A stretch of 64,000 nt of DNA from contig NZ_CP079110.1 of NCBI RefSeq assembly GCF_019357495.1, positions 434,001 through 498,000 of the forward strand, in the 5' to 3' direction. A program made the translations under genes and the position numbers. Under the pieces are notes generated by a model. That model worked only from the letters and a program-made list of their open reading frames with translations, had not been told where the DNA came from and ran no database searches. Numbering within the stretch: the first letter of the stretch is position 1; the number at the start of each line of letters is the position of its first letter. This DNA comes from Nosocomiicoccus ampullae. Its GTDB lineage: Bacteria; Bacillota; Bacilli; Staphylococcales; Salinicoccaceae. Shown here in pieces: positions 29,046 through 38,212 of this stretch.

Positions 29046-29414
29046 TTATTTTAACTGTGGAATGAGATGGTTTAATCTTAAAACACCAATCATGTATTGA
29101 AAGAATAATTCCGTTTCGTGAAAATCTTTAGGGTCACGTGACGTCATCTCGACAACCTCGACACCATATTCTTTACAAAGATTATGAATCATTTCATACA
29201 TTTTACCGTCCGGACCATTTCTTAATCCGCGTAAAATTGTGTAAAGTGCTTGGAAATCTTTTTCGACAGGCTTCATAACGAGACTAAATGTCGACGGTGC
29301 GTCTTCATGGTGAAAGAAAATCGCCTTATCCACGCGTGCATGATTATATTCGAGTAGCGCTTTTAACTCGAAGATTTCACTATAGCCATGTCCAAGGACA
29401 ATAAATTTTTGCAT
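29046..29414 (-). CDS. Conserved hypothetical protein (DUF7147-like)
   Basis: Soluble protein of 122 residues beginning MQKFIVLGHGYSEIFELKALL. AGAGGT upstream sets the ATG at 29414; a TTG three codons before is inside that spacing. I recognise it only as a protein seen near ylbG and rsmD in staphylococci; the family name is tentative. Its stop lies one base after the ylbG stop, in convergent orientation and with no terminator between. Confidence 0.65.
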   Translation of the reverse strand: MQKFIVLGHGYSEIFELKALLEYNHARVDKAIFFHHEDAPSTFSLVMKPVEKDFQALYTILRGLRNGPDGKMYEMIHNLCKEYGVEVVEMTSRDPKDFHETELFFQYMIGVLRLNHLIPQLK

Positions 29415-29477
29415 TAATTTCAACCTCTCATAGTATGTTTCTTTAATTATAATATAAATTTAGATAGAGGTGTAGAA

Positions 29478-30026
29478 GTGAGAATAATTACAGGGAAATA
29501 TAAAAAACGTCATATTGAAACACTCCAAAATAGAGATACAAGACCGACAAGTGAAAAAATAAGAGAAAGTATGTTTAGTAGTATTGGTGAAATAGTGCGT
29601 GGAGACGTCTTAGATTTATTTGCTGGATCTGGCGCGTTAGGTATTGAAGCACTATCTAGAGGCGCTGAGAGTTGTATATTTGTCGATGGCGCAAAAGATG
29701 CCATTAAAATCATTCATCAAAATACAAAAGGTATCGAAGAAGACGTTGAAATTTACCGTACTGATTTTAAACGTGCGTTAAAAGCACTGAGTAAGCGTGG
29801 TAAACAAATGGATTTAATATTTTTAGATCCACCGTATAAGAAAAAGTTAATCGATAAATCACTCGAACTCATTAAAGAATACAACATTTTAAAAGAGAAT
29901 GGTTTAATTATTACTGAAGCCCATATCGATGAAACAATCGATTTAAAGGGATTTAACGAGTGGAAACATCATGAAATGGGTACGATTCAATATAAAATTT
30001 TAACGACGGAGGAAAACCATGGCTAA
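29478..30026 (+). CDS. rsmD: 16S rRNA (guanine966-N2)-methyltransferase
   Basis: Methylates G966 of 16S rRNA (E. coli numbering) using S-adenosylmethionine. It has 182 residues. The SAM-binding motif DLFAGSGALGIEALSRGA and the catalytic LDPPYKK are present. It starts with GTG at 29478, with GAGGTG nearby upstream. The end overlaps coaD by eight bases, the same coupling as ylbH-ylbI in B. subtilis. Confidence 0.95.
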   Translation: MRIITGKYKKRHIETLQNRDTRPTSEKIRESMFSSIGEIVRGDVLDLFAGSGALGIEALSRGAESCIFVDGAKDAIKIIHQNTKGIEEDVEIYRTDFKRALKALSKRGKQMDLIFLDPPYKKKLIDKSLELIKEYNILKENGLIITEAHIDETIDLKGFNEWKHHEMGTIQYKILTTEENHG

Positions 30027-30504
30027 TCAGAAAATTGCTGTATGTTCAGGTTCATTTGACCCAATTACATATGGCCATATCGATATTATCGAACGTGCGT
30101 CAAAAATATTTGACGTTGTTTATGTATGTGTTTCACATAACCAAACGAAAAAAGGGCTTTTCACACCAGATGAACGTGTGGAATTAATAGAAAAAACAAT
30201 TGCTCATGTACCAAATACGAGAGTACGTAAACACCAAGGATTACTAATCGATTTTTGCTTAGAAGTGAATGCGGATGCGATTGTTCGTGGATTACGTGCA
30301 GTATCTGACTTTGAGTATGAAATGCAGATGGCAAGCATGAACCGCAAACTTGCAGAGGAAGTCGATACGTTATTCATTATGACAAATAACAAATATTCAT
30401 TTATATCGAGTTCAATCGCAAAAGATGTGGCAAAACATCACGGTAAAATTAGTGACGTTGTGCCACCAGAAGTTGAAGCGGCTTTAGTTGAAAAATTTAA
30501 GTAG
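30019..30504 (+). CDS. coaD: Phosphopantetheine adenylyltransferase
   Basis: Transfers AMP from ATP to 4'-phosphopantetheine, the fourth step of coenzyme A synthesis. It has 161 residues with the nucleotidyltransferase motif GSFDPITYGHIDII at 11-24 and the second motif YSFISSS near residue 128. The 3' end overlaps the tail of tmcAL on the opposite strand by eight bases. Confidence 0.97.
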   Translation: MANQKIAVCSGSFDPITYGHIDIIERASKIFDVVYVCVSHNQTKKGLFTPDERVELIEKTIAHVPNTRVRKHQGLLIDFCLEVNADAIVRGLRAVSDFEYEMQMASMNRKLAEEVDTLFIMTNNKYSFISSSIAKDVAKHHGKISDVVPPEVEAALVEKFK

Positions 30505-31627
30505 AGTGAATAATCACTGGCTGATTAAAGTCATTTAAACGTTGATTAGTCAACGTATTATATATACGCGTTCCTTTTATTTCATAATAAAAGTCGAGCG
30601 CGTCTTTTTTTGTGACGTTCGTTATAAAACTACCGTCTTGAATTTTCGAAAGATATTCTCTTCCATTTTGGTTCATCGCGAGAACTCTAAATTTTTCTGG
30701 AGTATAATTGTTATAGTCTTCATTTGTTATATTTAAAAGCACATATATTAATAACCTTTGAAGTCTTGTTCTCGTATATCGCTTTGTTTTTATTTTATTG
30801 ATAAAATCTTCGTAACTACTCGCTTTTATAATTTGTTGTTTTAATCTATACTCAAGACCTTCAGTCATCGTATAAATTTTCTTTAAGTCTTCGATACTAC
30901 TTCTTTCAATAATTACTTTCAGTGTTTCAAACATTACTTCATTTGTTACGGCGCCGTCCCTGATAATTTTTTCAGCAAAATGCTTTGGCATAAACTGATT
31001 AGCTTGATTGATATCACCATTTAAAAGTGTCTGTCTTAAACTCGTGGCGCTGGAAAACTCACTTTGAGATAATTTATTATCGTTATAATGATTTCCAACA
31101 CGTTTTACTGTATGAAGTGAAACGTTATAATTTAATATATCACTCGCTTTTATATAACTCATACCGAGTGTGTTATTTGGTTCTTTTAAAGTGGGCTCAT
31201 TTGTGAGTTCACTTATCGCACGTGGATACGAATACCCATTACTTAGAAGTGGTGCTAAATCGTTTTTACTAATTGATTTAGATTTTAAATATGCACTTTT
31301 TAGTGCTTCAATATCGTTAGATTCACTTCCAAAAACGATATGTGACGCACCTAACTTTTTTGATGTGAACATTCCTCCGTACGCAAAATCATCCGCAAAA
31401 CTTGTTGCGTATAGGAGAGGGAGTTCAACGACTAAGTCCACGTAGTCTAAGGCAGCTTGTGCTCGGTTAAACTTATTGGTCACAGCGAGTTCACCGCGCT
31501 GTGTATAATTGCCAGACATCACTGCAATTGTGACATCAGGATCCACTATTTCCTTTGATTTTTTGATATGATATATATGACCGTTATGAAACGGATTATA
31601 TTCAGTGATTAAAGATAAAATTTTCAT
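30497..31627 (-). CDS. tmcAL: tRNA(Met) cytidine acetate ligase
   Basis: Makes N4-acetylcytidine at the wobble base of elongator tRNA(Met) from acetate and ATP (formerly YlbM). It has 376 residues from the ATG at 31627. LITEYNPFHNGHIYHIKKSK is the HxGH nucleotidyltransferase motif, and VVELPLLYATSFADDFAYGG and SYIKASD follow as in the family. GGGGTG precedes the start; the longer frame reads through the promoter region. It overlaps coaD tail to tail. Confidence 0.93.
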   Translation of the reverse strand: MKILSLITEYNPFHNGHIYHIKKSKEIVDPDVTIAVMSGNYTQRGELAVTNKFNRAQAALDYVDLVVELPLLYATSFADDFAYGGMFTSKKLGASHIVFGSESNDIEALKSAYLKSKSISKNDLAPLLSNGYSYPRAISELTNEPTLKEPNNTLGMSYIKASDILNYNVSLHTVKRVGNHYNDNKLSQSEFSSATSLRQTLLNGDINQANQFMPKHFAEKIIRDGAVTNEVMFETLKVIIERSSIEDLKKIYTMTEGLEYRLKQQIIKASSYEDFINKIKTKRYTRTRLQRLLIYVLLNITNEDYNNYTPEKFRVLAMNQNGREYLSKIQDGSFITNVTKKDALDFYYEIKGTRIYNTLTNQRLNDFNQPVIIHST

Positions 31628-31666
31628 AGCATAAGCACCCCTGAAATTACTCGTCATTATTATAGC

Positions 31667-31685
31667 AAAAATGATAATCATTAGA
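31667..31685. promoter_or_regulatory. Fur-box-like palindrome upstream of tmcAL
   Basis: The central AATGATAATCATT is identical to the middle of the classical 19-base Fur box, and 15 of 19 positions agree overall. It lies directly upstream of a minus-strand TATAAT (31664-31659) that could serve tmcAL, and 33 bases before the -35 of the DUF177 gene. Confidence 0.45.
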
Positions 31686-31717
31686 GAATTAAACGTATAT
31701 GATGTTAAGAAAATAAC

Positions 31718-31746
31718 TTGACACTTCACTGTAAAATATGTAGAAT
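31718..31746 (+). promoter_or_regulatory. Promoter of the DUF177-rpmF operon
   Basis: TTGACA (31718-31723), exactly 17 bases, then TAGAAT (31741-31746), 31 bases before the ATG. A near-consensus vegetative promoter. Confidence 0.7.
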
Positions 31747-31777
31747 ATTTGTTGTGCTTATAAGAGGTGGGTAAATT

Positions 31778-32299
31778 ATGAAGTGGTCACTATCGGAACT
31801 CAGAAAGTTTCAAGATACCGCATTTACTTTTGAAGAACACTTAGAACTTGAAGACGTTTCAAATCGTCAAGACGTTTTAGATGTGAATGATATATTCGTT
31901 AAAGGTTCAATTCGTAACAACAAAGAAGAGTTTTATGTCAATATAGACATTAAAGCGAATGTTAAAATGATTGATAGCCGTTCAGGCGAAGACGTTATCT
32001 ATCCATTAAGTGTTACGTCAATCGAAACGTTCGATGAATCTCTCGAAGAGGATGAGGATATAGAAGATCCAACGTTACATCCTGTTTTACATGAGCTCGA
32101 TTTAGAGCCTGTAATAATAGAGTTAATTAACGTCTCAATTCCAGAAGTGTATTCTGAAAGTAATGAATTACCAGACTCATCAAACACCGAGAATTGGAAT
32201 GTTTACAGTAGTGTCGAAGAATTTGAAAAAGACCAACCTGTAGACCCAAGATTAAAAAAATTAGAAACGCTGTTTAAAACAGACGAAACGGAGGATTAA
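31778..32299 (+). CDS. DUF177 family protein (YceD/YlbN), large-subunit rRNA accumulation factor
   Basis: Acidic soluble protein of 173 residues. It opens [22 protein letters not shown] and ends [13 protein letters not shown], the typical DUF177 C-terminus. The family (YceD in E. coli, Duf177A in plants) is tied to 23S rRNA processing or accumulation and nearly always precedes rpmF. Two cysteines often found in the family are absent here. rpmF follows after two bases. Confidence 0.88.
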   Translation: MKWSLSELRKFQDTAFTFEEHLELEDVSNRQDVLDVNDIFVKGSIRNNKEEFYVNIDIKANVKMIDSRSGEDVIYPLSVTSIETFDESLEEDEDIEDPTLHPVLHELDLEPVIIELINVSIPEVYSESNELPDSSNTENWNVYSSVEEFEKDQPVDPRLKKLETLFKTDETED

Positions 32300-32301
32300 C
32301 A

Positions 32302-32475
32302 ATGGCAGTACCTAAAAGAAGAACTTCGAAAACTCGTAAAAATAAACGTCGTACACACATTAAATTAAGTGCACCAGGAATGGTTGAGTGCAAAGAGTGT
32401 GGAGAAATGAAATTAAGACACCGCGTTTGCCCAAACTGTGGGTCATATAACGGTGCAGAAGTAGTAAATAACTAA
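32302..32475 (+). CDS. rpmF: Ribosomal protein L32, zinc-binding form
   Basis: Ribosomal large-subunit protein of 57 residues. It begins [19 protein letters not shown] and carries two CxxC pairs (CKEC and CPNC), so it is the zinc-ribbon (C+) form. In some bacteria a cysteine-free paralogue replaces it under zinc limitation; none is seen in this window. GGAGG at 32290-32294 precedes the ATG. Confidence 0.97.
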   Translation: MAVPKRRTSKTRKNKRRTHIKLSAPGMVECKECGEMKLRHRVCPNCGSYNGAEVVNN

Positions 32476-32507
32476 AACATGGACAGAAAATGTCCATGTT
32501 TTTTTAT
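32475..32507 (+). terminator. Terminator after rpmF
   Basis: Stem AAACATGGACA / TGTCCATGTTT with seven Ts. Confidence 0.9.
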
Positions 32508-32521
32508 TTAAAACCGTTTAT

Positions 32522-32550
32522 TTGAGTCGAACGAAGAAATTACATATAAT
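32522..32550 (+). promoter_or_regulatory. Promoter of bshC
   Basis: TTGAGT (32522-32527), a 17-base spacer, and a perfect TATAAT (32545-32550), 40 bases before the ATG. Confidence 0.7.
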
Positions 32551-32589
32551 TTGACTTAAATACGTATAAGAATTGTAAGGAGACAAACT

Positions 32590-34167
32590 ATGAGGTATCT
32601 CTATAATGATGATTTTAATGATGAAATAAACTGTAGTAGCGAAGCAGACTTAAAATTCTTTCATAATAATCAATTTAACGAAGCGACGCTTCAAAGGTTA
32701 TTTGAAAGAACCCCACATGAACATACAAAAGCACTTAGTACAATTATCGAAAAAGATATGCTCAACATTCTAGGTGGACTTACAGAAAGTCAAAAAGAAA
32801 ATATTAAAAAATTAAGCGAAGGACATAAAGTTGTGATTGGTGGTCAGCAAGCTGGATTATTTGTAAGCCCGTCATATACCCTTCATAAAATTATTTCGAT
32901 TTTGATCGTCGTAAAAGATATTAAAGAAAAAATGAACTATGAAGCTGTACCAGTGTTTTGGGTCGCATCTGAAGACCATGATTATGATGAAATTAACCAC
33001 ACTCATGTCTACGACACGTTTCATAACCGAATTAAAAAAGTATCTTACAAACCTAACTTAGATATAGGTATGAGTATTGGATTTTATGAGTACGACAAAA
33101 AGGAATTGTTAGATTGTTTAGATGAAGTATTTAACTATACGAAAGACTCTAAAGAAAATATCGAAATTAAAGAACGAATCGAAAAAGAAATTAACACTCA
33201 CACATACTGGTCAGAGTTATTCACTGCACTTGTAAATAATATATTTAGTGAATATGGTCTCCTCATATTTAATGCACATAATAGTGAAGTGCGTGAATTA
33301 GAAAAAGGAATATTTAAAGAAATTATCGAAAAATCAGAAGATATCGACCGAGCATTTAGAGAGGGTCAAAAAGAGTTTACTGATCACTTCAATATACCTA
33401 AAACAATTGAAACAGATACAAATGTCCACTTATTCGTCAATTCTAAAGAGAAAAGAGAATTGCTATCTCGTGATGGTGATGAATTTAAAACTGAGGAAAG
33501 TATCTATACTAAAGAAGAATTATTCGATTATTTAAATAAAACTCCAGAAGAATTTAGTAATAACGTCGTAACTAGGCCTTTAATGCAAGAACTATTATTT
33601 AATACTGCTGTATTTTTAGGCGGAGGTGCAGAGGTCAAATATTGGGGCGAATTGTACAAAGTGTTTGACGTTATGGAAAGAGAAATGCCCGTTGTTTTAA
33701 AACGTATGTCATTTATAAATGTACCAACTGAGTTAGAAAAGTTATTAAGTAGTTATGATTTATCTCTTACACCTCAGTTAATTGAAGATATTCAAAAAGA
33801 AAAGGATCATTTAACTGCACAGTCGACAAATAAAAAACTGTTAAAAGGAATTCATAATTTAAGAAAATTAGTTGAAAAAGAATATGAATCACTTGAGAAA
33901 CAAATTCAAACAAAACACGAAAAACAACTCATTGATCGTAATGAGTCAGGCATTTTAAAACAAGTAGATTACTTAGAACGTAAATATAATTATGATGTGA
34001 AACGACAAGTGAGAAATGAATTAAATAAACTCGACGAACTTGGTATGTTACTTCTTCCTAAAGAAGTACTTCAAGAACGTATCTTCCACCCGACGGTTTT
34101 TTCAAATCAGACGTTTGATTTCACACCGTTAAACTATACAAACAAGCTGATTGTAGTTATGGAATAA
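32590..34167 (+). CDS. bshC: Bacillithiol synthase, cysteine-adding enzyme BshC
   Basis: Adds cysteine to GlcN-malate in the last step of bacillithiol synthesis, the low-molecular-weight thiol of many Firmicutes. It has 525 residues (B. subtilis BshC about 539). VVIGGQQAGLFVSPSYTLHK and PVFWVASEDHDYDEINH are the signature stretches of the family, with a C-terminal coiled coil (about 390-470). It stands directly before mraZ, as yllA does in Bacillus, but has its own promoter and terminator. Confidence 0.94.
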   Translation: MRYLYNDDFNDEINCSSEADLKFFHNNQFNEATLQRLFERTPHEHTKALSTIIEKDMLNILGGLTESQKENIKKLSEGHKVVIGGQQAGLFVSPSYTLHKIISILIVVKDIKEKMNYEAVPVFWVASEDHDYDEINHTHVYDTFHNRIKKVSYKPNLDIGMSIGFYEYDKKELLDCLDEVFNYTKDSKENIEIKERIEKEINTHTYWSELFTALVNNIFSEYGLLIFNAHNSEVRELEKGIFKEIIEKSEDIDRAFREGQKEFTDHFNIPKTIETDTNVHLFVNSKEKRELLSRDGDEFKTEESIYTKEELFDYLNKTPEEFSNNVVTRPLMQELLFNTAVFLGGGAEVKYWGELYKVFDVMEREMPVVLKRMSFINVPTELEKLLSSYDLSLTPQLIEDIQKEKDHLTAQSTNKKLLKGIHNLRKLVEKEYESLEKQIQTKHEKQLIDRNESGILKQVDYLERKYNYDVKRQVRNELNKLDELGMLLLPKEVLQERIFHPTVFSNQTFDFTPLNYTNKLIVVME

Positions 34168-34175
34168 GGAGAATC

Positions 34176-34208
34176 AGGACCCATTTAGAATGGGTCCTCT
34201 TTTTTTTA
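34176..34208 (+). terminator. Terminator after bshC
   Basis: Stem AGGACCCATT / AATGGGTCCT followed by CT and a T-run. It separates bshC from the mraZ operon. Confidence 0.9.
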
Positions 34209-34225
34209 TCATTTTTTAAGAGATA

Positions 34226-34250
34226 AGTGGAGGAAAGTGGTAGATTATGG
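34226..34250 (+). promoter_or_regulatory. MraZ operator: three direct repeats with 10-base period
   Basis: AGTGG at 34226-34230, AGTGG at 34236-34240 and TATGG at 34246-34250 are spaced exactly ten bases apart, like the GTGGG-type direct repeats bound by MraZ in other bacteria. They precede a TATAAA -10 candidate at 34256-34261. Autoregulation of the dcw operon by MraZ is the likely role. Confidence 0.6.
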
Positions 34251-34284
34251 TAAATTATAAATAGAGTATGGGAGGGTAGTGGAT

Positions 34285-34716
34285 ATGTTTATCGGTGAGT
34301 TTAGTCACAACTTAGATTCAAAAGGACGTATGATTGTTCCGAGTAAATTTAGAGATGATTTACAAGCACAATTTGTGATTACTCGCGGATTAGATAAGTG
34401 CTTATTTTGTTATACAATCGATGATTTTAAAGCCATTGAAGGAAAGATGAAAGAACTCCCACTCACTAAGCGAGATGCTAGACGTTTTACACGTCTATTC
34501 TTTTCCGGTGCTGCGATTGTAGAAGTTGATAAGCAAGGACGTATAAACATTCCACAACATCTTAGAGACTATGCAAATTTAGAAAAGTCATGTACAGTCA
34601 TCGGTGTGTCAGATCGCGTTGAGATATGGGACAGCGACAGCTGGAATAGTTTCTATGATGACTCTGCTGAAAATTTTGAAATGATTGCAGAAGATTTAAT
34701 TGATTTTGATTTATAA
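34285..34716 (+). CDS. mraZ: Transcriptional regulator MraZ
   Basis: AbrB-like DNA-binding protein that controls its own dcw operon, 143 residues. Two SpoVT/AbrB repeats are visible: [18 protein letters not shown] (start) and [19 protein letters not shown] (about 80-98). GGAGGG selects the ATG at 34285 over the GTG two codons earlier. MraZ proteins form ring-shaped oligomers that bind repeats with a 10-base period, as found just upstream. Confidence 0.95.
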   Translation: MFIGEFSHNLDSKGRMIVPSKFRDDLQAQFVITRGLDKCLFCYTIDDFKAIEGKMKELPLTKRDARRFTRLFFSGAAIVEVDKQGRINIPQHLRDYANLEKSCTVIGVSDRVEIWDSDSWNSFYDDSAENFEMIAEDLIDFDL

Positions 34717-34727
34717 GAGGTGAAAGT

Positions 34728-35654
34728 ATGTTTAAACATGACACAGTATTATTAAAAGAGACAATTGATGGTTTAAACATCAAGCCTGACGGGATATATG
34801 TTGACGCTACTTTGGGTGGTGGTGGTCATACATCATACCTACTCAGTAAACTAACGACAGGACGAGTCATCTCATTTGATCAAGATATACTTGCAATCAA
34901 CAATGCAAAAGAAAAATTTGATGATGATAGACTTACTCTCGTTCATCGAAATTTTGAATTTATAAAGGAAGAATTAAACGCACTCGGCATAGAGAAAATA
35001 GACGGTATATTATATGACTTAGGTGTTTCGAGTCCACAGCTGGATTTAGTAGAGCGTGGATTTTCACACTCTAAAACTGCACGCCTAGATATGAGAATGG
35101 ACCAGACACAAAGTCTAGATGCTTATGAAATCGTCAATACATACAGTTATGAAGAACTCGTTCGAATCTTCTTTAGATATGGTGAAGAAAAATTCTCTAA
35201 GCAAATCGCTAGAGAAATTGAAAGTAGACGTAAAGAAAAACCGATTGAAACAACGACGGAATTGGCAGATATTATTAAATCAAAAATTCCAGAAAAGTTT
35301 AAACGAATGAAAGGTCATCCAGCACGTAGAGTCTTTCAAGCACTTCGTATCGCTGTAAATAACGAGCTTCAAGTGTTTGAAAATAGCCTTCAAGATGCAA
35401 TCGAACTATTAAATAAAGGTGGAAGAGTATCTGTAATTACATTCCATTCATTAGAAGATAGAATTTGTAAGCAAATCTATTTAGAATATGAACGCGGACC
35501 AGAGTTACCAAAAAATATGCCAATTATTCCCGAAGGGTACGAGCCTTCCTTAAAACGTGTAAATAAAAAGCCGATTTTAGCAAGCGAAGAAGAACTTGAA
35601 GAAAATAGTCGTGCACGAAGCGCAAGGTTAAGAATTGCAGAAAAATTGAAGTGA
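34728..35654 (+). CDS. rsmH: 16S rRNA (cytosine1402-N4)-methyltransferase
   Basis: Methylates C1402 in the ribosomal P site (formerly MraW). It has 308 residues. The SAM motif [14 protein letters not shown] is near residue 25, and [11 protein letters not shown] and [15 protein letters not shown] follow. GAGGTG precedes the ATG. Its place between mraZ and ftsL is universal in Firmicutes. Confidence 0.97.
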   Translation: MFKHDTVLLKETIDGLNIKPDGIYVDATLGGGGHTSYLLSKLTTGRVISFDQDILAINNAKEKFDDDRLTLVHRNFEFIKEELNALGIEKIDGILYDLGVSSPQLDLVERGFSHSKTARLDMRMDQTQSLDAYEIVNTYSYEELVRIFFRYGEEKFSKQIAREIESRRKEKPIETTTELADIIKSKIPEKFKRMKGHPARRVFQALRIAVNNELQVFENSLQDAIELLNKGGRVSVITFHSLEDRICKQIYLEYERGPELPKNMPIIPEGYEPSLKRVNKKPILASEEELEENSRARSARLRIAEKLK

Positions 35655-35670
35655 TTTAGGAAGTGTAAAT

Positions 35671-36036
35671 ATGCAAGCAGAGCGAGTCAGACAGAATATT
35701 CAAAAGCCAAATGAAAAAGTATATATAGAAACGCCAAAAAAGAAACGTAGAATCGTAAGTTTAAAATTAAATGAACTTCTGTTATATGTCGCTTTGATGA
35801 TTGTTTTATCATCAGCAATTGTGTTTGCACTAGATGCTAAATTCGAAGCGCATGAATATGAAAGAGAAATTTCTCAATTGGATTACGAAATTAACGCAAA
35901 AGAAAAAGAAATCGATGAACTAACAACAGAAGTGACACACTTATCTTCTTACGAACGCATTTATCAAAAAGCGAACGAATTAGGACTAAAGCCGAATAAC
36001 GATAATGTAAAGGTTGTTAGGAAGTATGAAAAGTAA
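35671..36036 (+). CDS. ftsL: Cell division protein FtsL
   Basis: Bitopic divisome protein of 121 residues: a basic cytoplasmic N-terminus (to about 30), one membrane helix (about 31-51, LLLYVALMIVLSSAIVFAL), and an extracellular coiled coil (about 55-105). It acts with DivIC and DivIB to activate septal synthesis. Sequence is poorly conserved in this family, so position between rsmH and pbpA is a main support. The end overlaps the pbpA start by 11 bases. Confidence 0.88.
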   Translation: MQAERVRQNIQKPNEKVYIETPKKKRRIVSLKLNELLLYVALMIVLSSAIVFALDAKFEAHEYEREISQLDYEINAKEKEIDELTTEVTHLSSYERIYQKANELGLKPNNDNVKVVRKYEK

Positions 36037-38203
36037 TTTATTGTTAAGGATAAGAGAACGCCTGTTAAAACAAAGTAGAAGTCATTCCACTTTCTCTATA
36101 CCAATAATTACACTCCTGATTTATGTCATGTTAGGAGTGTTTTTTGGTTTTTTAATTATTAATTTTGTTAATATCATGTTGTTTAAAAACGTAGACAACG
36201 TAAATTTAAAAGAACAGGCATCGAGTAAATATGACCGCCACTTAGTCGATCACGCAGAACGTGGTAAAATTAAAGACCGAGACGGTAATATTCTCGCAAG
36301 AGACACTGAAGCGTATCAAATTGCGGTTATCGTTGGTCAAGATTTTGACAACCATATCGAAGATTCTAATGAGGTCGCAAAAGCATTATCTGAAATTATC
36401 GATATGGAAGAAAAAGAGATTTTAAAAGTCATCAATGATGGTATTGAAAAAGGCTTATATCAAGTCGAATTTGGTGATAAGGGCCGCAATGTTGACTATA
36501 AAGAAAAACAAAAAATTGAAGACCAAGAATTAAAAGGAATCATCTTTACGCCAACAATTAAACGCTCATATCCTAATGGAATATTTGCGTCACATCTAAT
36601 TGGTTATGCAGAGTTAGACGAAGAAGGTCAGATTGATGGACGCGTCGGTATTGAAAAAGAGTACGATAAAGAAATGACCGGTAAAGATGGATTTAAAGAC
36701 TATAACGTTGACAGTTGGAACTATATCGTTCCAGGTACGATGGAAAGTAAAAAATCTGTTGACGGAATGGATGTTGAACTGACAATTGATTCTAATATTC
36801 AATTATATCTTGAAGAATCATTAGACGAGATGGAAGAATATTTTGAACCTGAAGAGTTATTTGCCTTTGTTGCAGATGCTAAAACAGGTGAAATATTAGG
36901 TGCAGGACAGCGTCCTTCATTTAATCCAGATACTCGTGAAGGGTTTGGTAATAGCTGGTTAAATATGTTATATGAATACCAGTTCGAACCAGGGAGTACA
37001 TTTAAAGTGTTTACACTCGCTGCTGCTATTGAAGAAGGTGAATACGACCCAAATCAGTACTATATGACTGGTCAGCGACAAGTCATGGACTCAACAATTT
37101 ACGACTGGGAAAAATCAGGATGGGGATCAATTACGTATAATGAAGGGTTACAGTATTCTTCCAATACGTTAATGATGGACTTAATGGATAACGTTGGACC
37201 TAAAAAGATGCTTGAGTACTATAAAAATTTTGGTTTTGGTGAACCAACAGGTTCTGAGTTTAGTACCGAAGCAAGTGGACAAATTGTTTTTGACAACGAA
37301 CTTCAGCAAAAAATAACTTCATTTGGTCAAACGATTAGTACGACTCCAATTCAAATGATTCAAGGGTTTACAGCATTATTAAACGACGGAATGATGAAAA
37401 AACCGTATGTCATTAAATCAGTACGTGATACTGAAACAGATGAAGTTGTGTATCGTGGTCAAGAAAGAAATGTCGAACAAGTTATAAGTAAAGAAACTGC
37501 TGAAAAGACGATGGATGAAATGAACACACTCGTCGGTGGGTCGTTAAATAGAAATAGTTCATATGAGCTTGATGATTATACCGTAACAGGTAAAACTGGT
37601 ACAGCTCAAATATATGATGCCGATGCAGGTGGGTATTTATCAGGTGATTATGAGTCCTTAACGTCATTCATTGGTTATGCACCTGTTGAAGATCCTAGAG
37701 TGATTATATATTACGGTGTGAAACGCGCATCTAAAAATAAAAGTGATACATGGGATTACGGAGTTTCTAAAGGATTTAATCCGTTAATGGAACGTTCACT
37801 AAAATATTTAGAATTAAAAGATGTCAACCGTAGTGATGAAATCGAAACAATTCCTGTTGAAGACTTCACAGGACAAGACGTTTCTGACGTAGATATTTTA
37901 CAAAATGATTTACTGAATCAAGTCTATGTTGGTGAAGGTACAACAGTTGAAGATTATTATCCAAAGCATACGGAAATGTTACCTGGAGAAGTAATCGTTA
38001 TTCAAACAGATGGTGAAAAAACGATGCCTGACTTAAGAGGTTACTCTAAGCGAGATGCCATTTTAATTATGGATTATCTCGGTATTAAGTCTAACTTTAA
38101 AGGGGATGGTTACGTTACAGAGCAAACGATTAAACCAGGTGAACCTTTAGGAGATAAACAAAAAATAAGCTTTACATTAAAAATGAAAGATTCAAACAAA
38201 TAG
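36026..38203 (+). CDS. pbpA: Division-specific transpeptidase PBP1 with PASTA domains
   Basis: Class B penicillin-binding protein that crosslinks septal peptidoglycan together with FtsW; 725 residues. It has one membrane helix near residues 25-50, a dimerisation domain, then the transpeptidase with EPGSTFKVF (active-site serine), SSN and KTGTAQ. Two PASTA-like segments follow (from about residue 600; the second is KTMPDLRGYSKRDAI to the end). The ATG at 36026 with AGGAAG upstream is preferred to a TTG four codons earlier. Confidence 0.95.
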   Translation: MKSNLLLRIRERLLKQSRSHSTFSIPIITLLIYVMLGVFFGFLIINFVNIMLFKNVDNVNLKEQASSKYDRHLVDHAERGKIKDRDGNILARDTEAYQIAVIVGQDFDNHIEDSNEVAKALSEIIDMEEKEILKVINDGIEKGLYQVEFGDKGRNVDYKEKQKIEDQELKGIIFTPTIKRSYPNGIFASHLIGYAELDEEGQIDGRVGIEKEYDKEMTGKDGFKDYNVDSWNYIVPGTMESKKSVDGMDVELTIDSNIQLYLEESLDEMEEYFEPEELFAFVADAKTGEILGAGQRPSFNPDTREGFGNSWLNMLYEYQFEPGSTFKVFTLAAAIEEGEYDPNQYYMTGQRQVMDSTIYDWEKSGWGSITYNEGLQYSSNTLMMDLMDNVGPKKMLEYYKNFGFGEPTGSEFSTEASGQIVFDNELQQKITSFGQTISTTPIQMIQGFTALLNDGMMKKPYVIKSVRDTETDEVVYRGQERNVEQVISKETAEKTMDEMNTLVGGSLNRNSSYELDDYTVTGKTGTAQIYDADAGGYLSGDYESLTSFIGYAPVEDPRVIIYYGVKRASKNKSDTWDYGVSKGFNPLMERSLKYLELKDVNRSDEIETIPVEDFTGQDVSDVDILQNDLLNQVYVGEGTTVEDYYPKHTEMLPGEVIVIQTDGEKTMPDLRGYSKRDAILIMDYLGIKSNFKGDGYVTEQTIKPGEPLGDKQKISFTLKMKDSNK

Positions 38204-38212
38204 GAGGCAACA

